The position numbers were made by a program, and so were the translations under genes. Shown here one piece after another: positions 16,769 to 23,928 of a DNA stretch of 64,000 nt. This DNA is from Chitinophagales bacterium (GTDB lineage Bacteria > Bacteroidota > Bacteroidia > Chitinophagales > UBA10324), in NCBI GenBank assembly GCA_025057275.1, contig JANWXQ010000095.1:1-64000 (forward strand). Reading direction: 5' to 3'. The notes beneath the pieces are model-generated. The model worked only from the letters and a program-made list of their open reading frames with translations. It searched no databases and was not told where the DNA came from. Position 1 is the stretch's first letter; each line of letters begins with the position of its first letter.

Positions 16769-17101
16769 GTGTACCGGATCAGTTTACGTTTTGAAGAGCC
16801 GCACAAGCAGCCGGTAGTTCTGGAAGGGCAGGTGGGAGAAACCCTGCTTGAGGTGATTCTGCGAAACGATATTGAACTGCATCACAATTGCGGCGGCGTA
16901 TGTGCATGCAGCACCTGCCACATCTATCTGGAAAAAGGGCAGGAACATGTGGAGGAAATGAGTGAGCGTGAGGAAGATTTTGTTGACCGGGCACGCAATC
17001 CTCGGCTGACCTCGCGATTGGCCTGCCAATGTGTATTGCAGGAAGGCAGCGGCGAACTGGCTGTCACCATTCCCGATCAGTCAGTGATTTTGGGTGAATG
17101 A
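16769..17101 (+). CDS. fdx: [2Fe-2S] ferredoxin of the ISC/adrenodoxin type
   Basis: Small electron carrier of 110 residues, probably supplying electrons for Fe-S cluster assembly. The cluster ligands are Cys41, Cys47, Cys50 (within CGGVCACSTC, which has an extra Cys45) and Cys86 (LACQC). The acidic helix EEMSEREEDFVD between the third and fourth ligands is typical of the vertebrate/ISC-type ferredoxins. Translation must begin at the GTG at 16769, since the first strand (YRISLRFEE) follows at once and no ATG is available. The next gene is iscX, whose family partners IscS, which strengthens the assignment. Expression starts from a TATCTTTG box only 4 bases upstream. Confidence 0.92.
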   Translation: MYRISLRFEEPHKQPVVLEGQVGETLLEVILRNDIELHHNCGGVCACSTCHIYLEKGQEHVEEMSEREEDFVDRARNPRLTSRLACQCVLQEGSGELAVTIPDQSVILGE

Positions 17102-17123
17102 TGAACAAATAAATGATGTGACT

Positions 17124-17360
17124 ATGCATGAACCTTCCATAAACTGGCCCGATTATGAAGATATCGCCATGAAGCTTTACGAACGCTTTGGCGATGAGTT
17201 CAATGAATCGCGCATATACCGCGTACGCTTTACGGACCTGATTCAATGGGTATTGGAAATTCCTTCGTTTGTCGGCAAGCGTGAGGAGTGCAATGAAGGC
17301 CATCTGGAACAGATTCAGTCGGCATGGGTATATGAGTGGCGGGCCAATCAAAAGCGCTGA
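17124..17360 (+). CDS. iscX: Fe-S cluster assembly protein IscX
   Basis: Small acidic protein that binds cysteine desulfurase IscS and may modulate or donate iron for cluster assembly. The core matches the family: INWPDYEDIAMKLYERF, the segment VRFTDLIQWVLEIPSF, and NEGHLEQIQSAWVYEW near the end. Starting at the ATG at 17124 gives 78 residues, close to the usual 66; an alternative GTG at 17094 overlaps the fdx stop and adds ten unmatched residues. kdsC starts on the base after its stop. hscB at 3159-3704 belongs to the same process. Confidence 0.88.
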   Translation: MHEPSINWPDYEDIAMKLYERFGDEFNESRIYRVRFTDLIQWVLEIPSFVGKREECNEGHLEQIQSAWVYEWRANQKR

Positions 17361-17885
17361 ATGACTGTTGCTGAACCTGCCTCCAACGTGCTGGAATTGT
17401 TGCGCCAAACCACGGCTGCCGTGTTTGACATGGACGGGGTGCTGACGGATGGAACAGTGCTCGTTACCGAAAGCGGCGAAGAATGGCGGCGCATGCATGT
17501 GCACGACGGCTATGCCCTGCAAGCAGCCCTACAGGGGGGCATGCCTGTGTTTGTTGTATCCGGAGGACATTCCGTCGGGGCAGAACTCAGGTTGCAGCGC
17601 CTGGGGATTACCGCCTGCCGAATGGGGGTTGCGGACAAAGGCCAGGCCTTGCGTGAACTGGCGCAAGCCTACAACCTGAATCTGTCCACTACGTTATACA
17701 TGGGAGATGACCTGCCCGATGCCGCTGCCCTGCGGCTTTGCGGCATTCCCTGTTGTCCGGCTGATGCCGCACCGCAGATCCAGCGACTTTGCATTTATGT
17801 TTCCCGATTCAAGGGCGGGCAGGGTTGCGTTCGCGACGTGCTGGAAAAGGTGCTTACGCTGCAACACCGCTGGGCGGAACTGTAA
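17361..17885 (+). CDS. kdsC: HAD-family KDO 8-phosphate phosphatase
   Basis: Cytoplasmic phosphatase that releases 3-deoxy-D-manno-octulosonate for lipopolysaccharide core synthesis. The 174 residues contain the HAD nucleophile and acid in VFDMDGVLTDG (Asp23, Asp25), the SGG motif at 67-69 in place of the usual SGR, Lys93 in the region ADKGQAL, and the metal-binding GDD at 115-117 (LYMGDDLPD). No cap domain is present, as expected for the tetrameric KdsC class. It starts immediately after iscX and is followed 11 bases later by a UbiA-type prenyltransferase. Related cap-less phosphatases with other substrates exist, so the substrate is inferred from family similarity. Confidence 0.85.
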   Translation: MTVAEPASNVLELLRQTTAAVFDMDGVLTDGTVLVTESGEEWRRMHVHDGYALQAALQGGMPVFVVSGGHSVGAELRLQRLGITACRMGVADKGQALRELAQAYNLNLSTTLYMGDDLPDAAALRLCGIPCCPADAAPQIQRLCIYVSRFKGGQGCVRDVLEKVLTLQHRWAEL

Positions 17886-17896
17886 TCCGCACCCAT

Positions 17897-18844
17897 ATGG
17901 CTGTCCGGAAATGGTTTCGGCTGGTGCGTGGCAACAACCTGCTCCTTATTGCATTAACCCAGTTGCTGGTTCATTACACCCTGATTGTGCCCATCTTGAA
18001 GATGGCCGGTCTGTCGCCAACGTTGGCCAACGGTTGGGTGGCCGTTCTTGTGCTGGCTACAGTATTGGTTGCTGCCGGAGGATACATCATTAACGACTAC
18101 TTTGATGTTAAAACCGATACGATCAACCGGCCCGGCCGCGTAGTCATTGACCGAAGCATTCCCAGACGTCATGCGTTGCTCTTGCATCAGATCACAACAT
18201 GGGCAGGCATCGTTCTGGCCGTCGGCGTCAGCTGGAAGGTGGCTAATCTGAAGCTGGCAGGAGTATTTCTGCTGGCAGCCGCCATGCTTTGGCTGTATTC
18301 AGCCGCGTACAAACGAAAGGCGTTGGCCGGCAACATTGTTGTGGCCCTGCTCACCGCTCTGGTGGTCATTCTGCCGCCATTATACGAGCGCCAGCTTTTT
18401 CAGCCAGCCGGCGGACCGGCCATGCAGGCAGCGCGTACCATACTGATTGTGGTGTTCTGTTATTTCGTTTTTGCTTTTCTGCTTTCGCTGGTTCGCGAAT
18501 GGGTTAAGGATCTACAGGACATGGAGGGCGATCGTCGCTCGGGCAGGCGTACGCTTCCGTTACTGTGGGGGCAGGTGCGGGTGCGCCAACTGAGCGTCTT
18601 GCTGCTTCTGCTTATCATGCTATTGATCGGCATTGTCCAGGGGTATCAGCTTTCCGGACGCGATTATGTTTCGGTATTTACCTTAATTGTCATGCTGCAA
18701 CTGCCTCTGGCTGCTTCCGTTTATTTCCTGCTTTGGCCGCAGCGCAGCGAGCCTTACCGCCTGGTCAGTCATTTGCTCAAGTGGACCATGCTCATGGGCA
18801 TTCTGACCATGCTGTATTTCTATCTGGTTACTTTGCCGAGATAG
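17897..18844 (+). CDS. UbiA-family prenyltransferase, (di)geranylgeranylglyceryl-phosphate synthase-like
   Basis: Membrane prenyltransferase of 315 residues with about nine hydrophobic helices. The two Asp-rich motifs are NDYFDVKTD (66-74), followed by TINRPGR, and DLQDMEGD after the helix REWVK. The pattern around them (INRPGR, RRTLPLLWG) is that of enzymes adding a second geranylgeranyl group to geranylgeranylglyceryl phosphate, and differs from the DAxNPRT pattern expected of menaquinone MqnP/UbiA. The ATG at 17897 precedes the first helix; a longer frame would run inside kdsC. Its 3' end overlaps the convergent mqnB by 17 bases. A quinone-related role cannot be excluded. Confidence 0.75.
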   Translation: MAVRKWFRLVRGNNLLLIALTQLLVHYTLIVPILKMAGLSPTLANGWVAVLVLATVLVAAGGYIINDYFDVKTDTINRPGRVVIDRSIPRRHALLLHQITTWAGIVLAVGVSWKVANLKLAGVFLLAAAMLWLYSAAYKRKALAGNIVVALLTALVVILPPLYERQLFQPAGGPAMQAARTILIVVFCYFVFAFLLSLVREWVKDLQDMEGDRRSGRRTLPLLWGQVRVRQLSVLLLLLIMLLIGIVQGYQLSGRDYVSVFTLIVMLQLPLAASVYFLLWPQRSEPYRLVSHLLKWTMLMGILTMLYFYLVTLPR

Positions 18845-19508
18845 GGCTTTCGAATTCAAACAGCCGATCCAGCCAGTTCACTAAAAATGCGTTCAGTTCG
18901 CGAATGGCGCGTTCGGTTTTCCACTTGTGGCGTTGCCGGCGGCGTACACGATTGGAAACTGCACGAAGGCTCAGAAAAGGAATGCCCTCCCTGAGGCAAC
19001 AATAAAAAAAAGCGGCCCCTTCCATGCTTTCCACATCGGCGTTGTATTTTTTTTTCAATAGGCTTATGGTGGACTTTTTTCCTGACGTGCGGCTAACAGT
19101 TAATCCACGCACCTGAGGCAGCCGTTGCAACAACACATCAGCAGAGTAGGGGTTGTACATCCAGCCGCCCCGAAACGGAAAGCCATCGGGATCGGCCAAT
19201 TGGAGGTCAAAAACATCCAGAAAGCGACGACCGTCTTCAGCGCCCCAATCGCCATAGCGTTCGGCGATGACCTGAACGACGGAACCGGCCTTGAGCTGCC
19301 GATGAAAGGCACCGCAAATTCCTGCCTGAACCATCAGCTCGGGCGATTGTTGCAAAAGGCGCATGACCGTATAGGCTGTTGCTGTAGGACCCACTCCACT
19401 GATGTGCACCGAAACCTGCTTGCTCCAGGCCGGAGGATTGTTGCTGTTCAGATGATTCAGCAACGGGCTTACTTCAGTCTGTGTGGCGGCAATAATGCAG
19501 ACCTTCAT
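18828..19508 (-). CDS. mqnB: Futalosine hydrolase
   Basis: Nucleoside hydrolase of the futalosine menaquinone pathway, releasing hypoxanthine from futalosine to give dehypoxanthine futalosine. The 226 residues have the nucleosidase fold: N-terminal VCIIAATQTEVSPLL, the glycine-rich HISGVGPTATAY, GICGAFHRQLKAGSVVQV, and the catalytic VESMEGAAFFYCC. An unusually basic run, NRVRRRQRHKWK, precedes the C-terminal helix, as in related family members. It is transcribed toward the UbiA gene and away from queD. mqnE at 47578-48774 supplies an earlier step, although hydrolase use implies deamination of aminofutalosine first. Confidence 0.88.
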   Translation of the reverse strand: MKVCIIAATQTEVSPLLNHLNSNNPPAWSKQVSVHISGVGPTATAYTVMRLLQQSPELMVQAGICGAFHRQLKAGSVVQVIAERYGDWGAEDGRRFLDVFDLQLADPDGFPFRGGWMYNPYSADVLLQRLPQVRGLTVSRTSGKKSTISLLKKKYNADVESMEGAAFFYCCLREGIPFLSLRAVSNRVRRRQRHKWKTERAIRELNAFLVNWLDRLFEFESPISAK

Positions 19509-19550
19509 GCAACCCTGTCAAGCGCAAATATCTGCTTGACTGCCATAGCG

Positions 19551-19558
19551 TACTTTAG
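19551..19558 (+). promoter_or_regulatory. -7 box in front of queD
   Basis: TACTTTAG matches TAnnTTTG except for one base and ends 6 bases before the ATG at 19565 (3 bases before an in-frame GTG at 19562). A leaderless transcript is expected. On the opposite strand the 56-base spacer also carries GATATTTG, a poorer candidate for mqnB. Confidence 0.5.
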
Positions 19559-19564
19559 CCGGTG

Positions 19565-19972
19565 ATGATATACCTGACGCGTCGCGAACGGTTCAATGCA
19601 GCCCATCGCCTCTTTCAGCCGGCATTGAGCGAGGAGGAAAACCAGCGGCTGTTCGGCGTTTGCGCCAATCCGAACTATCATGGCCATAATTACCAGCTTC
19701 TGGTAACCGTACGGGGCATCCCCGATGCTCGCACCGGTCTGGTGATGAACCTGAAGGAACTCAGCCAGTTGATTCGCAGCGAAATCATTGACCATCTGGA
19801 TCATAAAAACCTGAACCTGGAGGTCCCTTTTCTTCAGGGCATGGTACCCAGTTGCGAAAATGTGGCGAAGGCCATTTTTCACCGGCTCCGGCCGCACCTG
19901 AAAGGATGCGAGCTGCATTGCGTCAAGCTGATTGAAACCGAAAACAACTACGTGGAATACTTTGGCGATTAG
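19565..19972 (+). CDS. queD: 6-carboxytetrahydropterin synthase / PTPS family
   Basis: Zinc enzyme acting on dihydroneopterin triphosphate; in bacteria this usually yields 6-carboxy-5,6,7,8-tetrahydropterin for preQ0 and queuosine. The 135 residues show the zinc ligands His in FNAAHRLF and HGH in NPNYHGHNY, the catalytic Cys in FGVCANPN, an active-site DH pair in IDHLDHKNL and the substrate Glu in ETENNYVEY. folE, which makes its substrate from GTP, follows 53 bases later, forming a logical two-gene unit. The ATG at 19565 and an in-frame GTG three bases earlier differ by one residue. A biopterin-forming PTPS role is the alternative. Confidence 0.88.
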   Translation: MIYLTRRERFNAAHRLFQPALSEEENQRLFGVCANPNYHGHNYQLLVTVRGIPDARTGLVMNLKELSQLIRSEIIDHLDHKNLNLEVPFLQGMVPSCENVAKAIFHRLRPHLKGCELHCVKLIETENNYVEYFGD

Positions 19973-20025
19973 CCTGAGTCCGCAATTTTCAATGCATGGC
20001 CTTAACATATTAACCGTAAACAATC

Positions 20026-20634
20026 ATGAGTACCATCCGATACAGCAAATCCGAACATTTTGACGATCAGCACATCAGCCGCCTGCAGTCGGACTACGAA
20101 GACATTTTGCTTGCCCTGGGGGAAGATCCGCGCAGGGAGGGCCTGGAAAAATCGCCACTGAGGGCAGCCCGGGCCCTGAGCTTCCTCACTCAGGGGTATC
20201 AAATGGATGCCGAAGCCATCCTGCGGTCGGCCATGTTTCAGGAGGAATACAGCGAAATGGTAATCATAAAAGATATTGAAATGTATTCGCTGTGTGAGCA
20301 CCATTTGCTTCCGTTTTTCGGTCGCGCTCATGTGGCCTACATACCCGATCGCTACATCTGCGGGCTGAGCAAGATCTGTCGGGTGGTGGATGCATACTCC
20401 CGCCGGCTGCAGGTCCAGGAACGGCTGACGATTCAAATTCGGGACTGCATTCAGAATACCCTGCGCCCTTTGGGAGTCGCCGTGGTTATTGAGGCCAAGC
20501 ACCTGTGCATGATGATGCGCGGGGTGCAAAAGCAGAACTCGGTAGCCACCACTTCAGCTTTTACGGGCGCCTTTGATCAGGAACCTACCCGGGGAGAGTT
20601 TTTGCGCCTGATTGCAGCAGACACCCTGGCCTGA
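20026..20634 (+). CDS. folE: GTP cyclohydrolase I
   Basis: Converts GTP to 7,8-dihydroneopterin triphosphate, the entry to folate and to the queuosine/preQ0 precursor made by QueD. The 202-residue protein has an N-terminal helical region (about 1-65), then [20 protein letters not shown] with the zinc Cys and His, [20 protein letters not shown], and the third zinc ligand in [14 protein letters not shown]. Length and motifs are canonical for FolE type IA. It lies directly downstream of queD. The 53-base gap between them has no recognisable promoter box, so the pair is probably one transcript. Confidence 0.95.
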   Translation: MSTIRYSKSEHFDDQHISRLQSDYEDILLALGEDPRREGLEKSPLRAARALSFLTQGYQMDAEAILRSAMFQEEYSEMVIIKDIEMYSLCEHHLLPFFGRAHVAYIPDRYICGLSKICRVVDAYSRRLQVQERLTIQIRDCIQNTLRPLGVAVVIEAKHLCMMMRGVQKQNSVATTSAFTGAFDQEPTRGEFLRLIAADTLA

Positions 20635-20659
20635 TGCCCGAAATTGGCCGTTGGCGCGG

Positions 20660-20691
20660 TTTGGGCGACGGCCCGGTGCAACCTATCTTTG
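20660..20691 (+). promoter_or_regulatory. Promoter of the fabD pair
   Basis: TTTG (20660-20663), a 20-base spacer and TATCTTTG (20684-20691) form a complete Bacteroidota-type promoter. The box ends 39 bases before the fabD ATG at 20731, which argues against the longer upstream start of that frame. Confidence 0.75.
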
Positions 20692-20730
20692 CAGCGGCCT
20701 ACCAGGCGGCAAAAATCAAGGAAAGTTTTA

Positions 20731-21609
20731 ATGCGTACGGCATTCGTTTTTCCCGGGCAGGGTGCACAGTTTCCGGGAATGGGCAAAGACCTGTTTGAAC
20801 AATCGGAACAGGCCGCCACGTTGTTTCGTCAGGCCGATGCCGTTCTTGGCTTTCCGTTAAGCCGGATCATGTTCGAGGGCAGCGAAGAAGACCTGCGGCA
20901 AACCAACGTTACGCAGCCGGCCATCTTTGTTCACTCTGTGGTCAAGGCCTGGACAGCAGGTGCGGATTTTTTACCGGATATGGTGGCGGGTCATTCGCTA
21001 GGCGAATTTTCCGCCTTGGTAACTGCTGGCAGTCTCTCTTTTGATGAGGGCCTTTTGCTCGTAAAGCGGCGGGCAGAAGCCATGCAGACCGCCTGTGAGG
21101 CAGTTCCTTCCACGATGGCCGCCATCATCGGCCTGCCTGACGAGAAGGTAGAGGCCATCTGCGCAGAAATCGAAGGCGTGGTGGTGCCGGCCAACTACAA
21201 TTGTCCGGGTCAGCTGGTCATCAGCGGAGAATTGGAAAGTGTACGCAAAGCATGCGAACGCCTTAAGGCTGCAGGCGCGAAGCGGGCCTTGCTGTTGTCG
21301 GTCGGCGGAGCTTTTCACAGTCCGCTGATGGAGCCGGCCCGCAGGGAACTGGAAGCAGCGTTGATGACCGCCACCATTCATGCACCGCGATGCCCGGTTT
21401 ATCAAAACGTGACGGCCCGTGCAGAAACGGATCCGCAGCGCATCAGAGAGAACCTCACCGCCCAGCTGACGGCACCGGTGCGCTGGACGCAGTCGGTTCA
21501 GTCCATGATTGCCGATGGCGCGTTGCGGTTTGTGGAATGCGGTCCCGGCAACGTTTTGCAGGGGCTGATTCGTAAAATTGATCCATCCGTTACCACCAGT
21601 TCGTTGTAA
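20731..21609 (+). CDS. fabD: Malonyl-CoA:ACP transacylase, first copy
   Basis: Loads malonyl groups from CoA onto acyl carrier protein for fatty acid synthesis. The 292 residues carry the N-terminal FPGQGAQFPGMG, the nucleophile Ser89 in GHSLGE, the substrate Arg in KRRAEAMQ, the catalytic His195 in GAFHSPLM and the C-terminal ECGPGNVLQGLIRKI. I start it at the ATG at 20731, which fits the family and follows the promoter; an in-frame codon at 20644 would put the promoter inside the gene. A second, diverged copy follows 34 bases after the stop. Confidence 0.93.
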   Translation: MRTAFVFPGQGAQFPGMGKDLFEQSEQAATLFRQADAVLGFPLSRIMFEGSEEDLRQTNVTQPAIFVHSVVKAWTAGADFLPDMVAGHSLGEFSALVTAGSLSFDEGLLLVKRRAEAMQTACEAVPSTMAAIIGLPDEKVEAICAEIEGVVVPANYNCPGQLVISGELESVRKACERLKAAGAKRALLLSVGGAFHSPLMEPARRELEAALMTATIHAPRCPVYQNVTARAETDPQRIRENLTAQLTAPVRWTQSVQSMIADGALRFVECGPGNVLQGLIRKIDPSVTTSSL

Positions 21610-21643
21610 CCGGTTTTAATCCCTGACGTATAGCAAAACCATA

Positions 21644-22528
21644 ATGAAAGCATATCTGTATCCGGGCCAGGGTTTTCAGTACGTCGGTATGGGAAAAAGG
21701 CTGTACGACGAGCATCCGGCAGCGCGCGATCTGTTTGAATACGCCAACGAGCTGCTGGGCTTTCGCATCACCGACATCATGTTCCAGGGCCCGGAGGAAA
21801 AGCTTCTGGAAACCACTATAACCCAGAATGCCATTTTTCTGGTTTCATTGCTGCAGTCGCTGAAAGATGGTAGCCGGTTTCAGCCCGACTGCGTTGCCGG
21901 CCACAGCCTCGGGGAAACAACTGCCCTGGTGGCGTGCCAGGCGCTCAGTTTTGAGGATGGCCTTTTGCTGATGGCCGAGCGGTCGGTGGAAATGGAAAAG
22001 GCTTTTCGTGCCAAACCGGCCAAAATGGTGGCTATTCTGGGTATGAGCGATGAGCAGGTCGTGATGTGCCTGCGTCAGGTGGAGGGGCTGGTAGTTCCGG
22101 CCAACTACAATTGCCCCGGCCAACTGGTGATTGCCGGTGAAAAAGAAGCGGTTGAAGAAGCGTGCGAAATTCTCCGCCAGCACGGGGCGCGCCGACTGGT
22201 AGAGCTTAAAGTAGGTGGGGCGGTGCATTCGCCGCTCATGCAGCCAGTGGCAGACTATCTGGAAAAGAAGTTGCGGACTATTGAATTTCGCCCACCCGTT
22301 TGCCCGATTTATCCCAACGTTACCGGAAAAGCCACTACGGATGTGGAGGAAATTCGAAACTGTCTGATCCTGCAGCAGGTGAAACCGCTGTTGTGGCAAC
22401 CCACCATTGAAAACATGATTTACGACGGGGTTACGGAATTTGTGGATTGCGGTCCGCCTCACGTCATCAGCGGTATGGTGCGCCGCATCAATGCCGAAGT
22501 AGCGGTTACCTCATCGGTATATGTCTGA
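21644..22528 (+). CDS. FabD paralogue, tandem second copy
   Basis: A 294-residue acyltransferase of the FabD family, diverged from the first copy but collinear with it. It keeps the nucleophile Ser88 in GHSLGE, the Arg in MAERSVEME (position 113), His195 in GAVHSPLM and the stretch VVPANYNCPGQLVI that is shared with copy one. Differences fall at substrate-facing places: GQGFQ for GQGAQ, GHSLGET for GHSLGEF, and the C-terminal ECGPGN region reads DCGPPHVISGMV. The copy may be a second malonyl transferase or one with another acyl-CoA preference. It sits 34 bases behind fabD and 11 bases ahead of a thioesterase gene. Confidence 0.88.
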   Translation: MKAYLYPGQGFQYVGMGKRLYDEHPAARDLFEYANELLGFRITDIMFQGPEEKLLETTITQNAIFLVSLLQSLKDGSRFQPDCVAGHSLGETTALVACQALSFEDGLLLMAERSVEMEKAFRAKPAKMVAILGMSDEQVVMCLRQVEGLVVPANYNCPGQLVIAGEKEAVEEACEILRQHGARRLVELKVGGAVHSPLMQPVADYLEKKLRTIEFRPPVCPIYPNVTGKATTDVEEIRNCLILQQVKPLLWQPTIENMIYDGVTEFVDCGPPHVISGMVRRINAEVAVTSSVYV

Positions 22529-22539
22529 ATGGGCTGATT

Positions 22540-23067
22540 ATGGCTTCTCCGGCAGATAGCGAAACCTGGATGACGTTGGTCGTGCAACCCAACGATACCA
22601 ACCCCCTGGGAACGCTGCATGGGGGGCGGTTGATGTACTGGATGGACGAATGTTCGGCCATTGCTGCCACCAAACACAGTCGTGCGGTGGTGGTTACCGT
22701 TTCGGTAGATGGTGTTTCCTTCAAGCATGCTATTGAACTGGGCAGCGTGGTTACCATTCGTGCCCGTGTAACGCGCACCTTCCGTACTTCCATGGAGGTT
22801 TTTGTGGAAGTATGGTCGGAACACATTCCCCGAAATCTGCGCATGAAATGCAACGAGGCCTATTACACGTTTGTGGCCCTGGATGAAGCCAAACGTCCGC
22901 TGCCGGTACCTGACCTGCTGCCCACCACCGCTGAGGAACAGCGCCTGTACGATGGAGCCCTGCGACGCAGGCAGGTGCGCCTGATTCTTGCGGGTAAAAT
23001 GAAAGCCGAAGATGCCAATGAATTAAAAGCGCTGTTTTTGCCGGAGAACAACACGGCAGAGCCGTAA
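22540..23067 (+). CDS. Hotdog-fold acyl-CoA thioesterase
   Basis: Cytoplasmic thioesterase of 175 residues that hydrolyses acyl-CoA. The hotdog helix and its surroundings are clear: NPLGTLHGGRLMYWMDECSA (family pattern N..G..hGG.lm.wmD), then VVVTVSVDGVSFKHAIELG with the strand that follows the helix, and a C-terminal helical tail ending in the acidic FLPENNTAEP. This is the YciA/BACH-like class. I chose the ATG at 22540, which lies 11 bases after the fabD paralogue stop; the frame continues upstream inside that gene without similarity. The grouping with two fabD genes suggests a role in controlling acyl-CoA pools. Confidence 0.87.
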   Translation: MASPADSETWMTLVVQPNDTNPLGTLHGGRLMYWMDECSAIAATKHSRAVVVTVSVDGVSFKHAIELGSVVTIRARVTRTFRTSMEVFVEVWSEHIPRNLRMKCNEAYYTFVALDEAKRPLPVPDLLPTTAEEQRLYDGALRRRQVRLILAGKMKAEDANELKALFLPENNTAEP

Positions 23068-23087
23068 TGCGTTTCCGGACGTAACCG

Positions 23088-23852
23088 CTAGTAGTAAAAA
23101 GTAACGTGTTTTCTTCCTGAAGCCTGCGGTTGGAAAAACAGCCATCCCATTCGGAACAAATCCACACTTTGTTTAACTGCATCGTGAGCACTTAGCATCT
23201 TCCAGGCTTGTTGCATATCTGCCGACCAGTTGATGTCGTCTACTACCAGAATGGCCCTGGGATCTAAATGGGGAAGCATCAGGTGATAATAGTCCAAGAG
23301 GCGTTCGCTGCGGTGATCACCATCCATGAACACCAGATCGGGAACGAACGATTGAAGCACTCCGGGAAGTACTTCGCTAAACGTTCCGTTGATCATGTGA
23401 ATGTTTTCTGTTTTCATCATCCGGAAGTGTTCCGATGCCAGAGCTGCAAGCTGTGGATTTCCCTCAACGGTAACGATGCGAATTCCGGAACGGACTGCGG
23501 CCAGGTAGAGGGTGGTTAAGCCGAGTGAAGTACCCAGTTCCAGAACGCGTTCACAGCGATAGTGCAGGCACAGCCGAAACAACAGCCGGGCATAGCGGGG
23601 AGGAAGTAAGCTGGTGCGCGCCACTTTGGCGACCGTCATTTTTCTTCCGGGGACGCGGCTGCCGGCACCCCAGCCCTCTGCTTCTATGGGCCGATGGTCG
23701 TTTAACAGCTGATGCCGGAGCTGCTCAATGGGTTCAAAGGCGTAAAAATGCCGGTCGTCGAAAATCTGGTGTCTGATGGCTGGCGGCCATGCTGAAGCCG
23801 ATGACCTTTGGCAGATGCATCGAAACAAGTAGTCCAGGTAGCGAAACCACAT
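23088..23852 (-). CDS. Class I SAM-dependent O-methyltransferase-like protein
   Basis: A 254-residue methyltransferase with the Rossmann motif VLELGTSLGLTTLYLA, the second strand acid in IVTVEGNPQ, FVPDLVFMDGDHRSERLLDYY in which the metal-binding Asp of O-methyltransferase family 3 would lie, and AILVVDDINWS. The N-terminal ~85 residues are helical and basic. I set the start at the ATG at 23852 because a minus-strand TAAGTTTG box lies 17 bases ahead of it; the frame extends further upstream, across the divergent promoter. The substrate is unknown, and the adjacent T9SS cargo genes give no hint. Confidence 0.78.
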   Translation of the reverse strand: MWFRYLDYLFRCICQRSSASAWPPAIRHQIFDDRHFYAFEPIEQLRHQLLNDHRPIEAEGWGAGSRVPGRKMTVAKVARTSLLPPRYARLLFRLCLHYRCERVLELGTSLGLTTLYLAAVRSGIRIVTVEGNPQLAALASEHFRMMKTENIHMINGTFSEVLPGVLQSFVPDLVFMDGDHRSERLLDYYHLMLPHLDPRAILVVDDINWSADMQQAWKMLSAHDAVKQSVDLFRMGWLFFQPQASGRKHVTFYY

Positions 23853-23869
23853 GATCGCCTCAAAACAAT

Positions 23870-23877
23870 CAAACTTA
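23870..23877 (-). promoter_or_regulatory. -7 box for the methyltransferase gene
   Basis: Minus-strand TAAGTTTG is an exact TAnnTTTG match, 17 bases before the chosen ATG at 23852. It is one half of a divergent promoter pair. Confidence 0.6.
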
Positions 23878-23896
23878 GGCAATGGCTTCAACCCAA

Positions 23897-23904
23897 TACC
23901 TTTG
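23897..23904 (+). promoter_or_regulatory. -7 box for the divergent T9SS gene
   Basis: Plus-strand TACCTTTG is an exact TAnnTTTG match, 24 bases before the ATG at 23929. The two divergent boxes are only 19 bases apart, so their -33 regions overlap the opposite box. Confidence 0.6.
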
Positions 23905-23928
23905 CTGCGCTCCTTTCGAGGGTTGATC

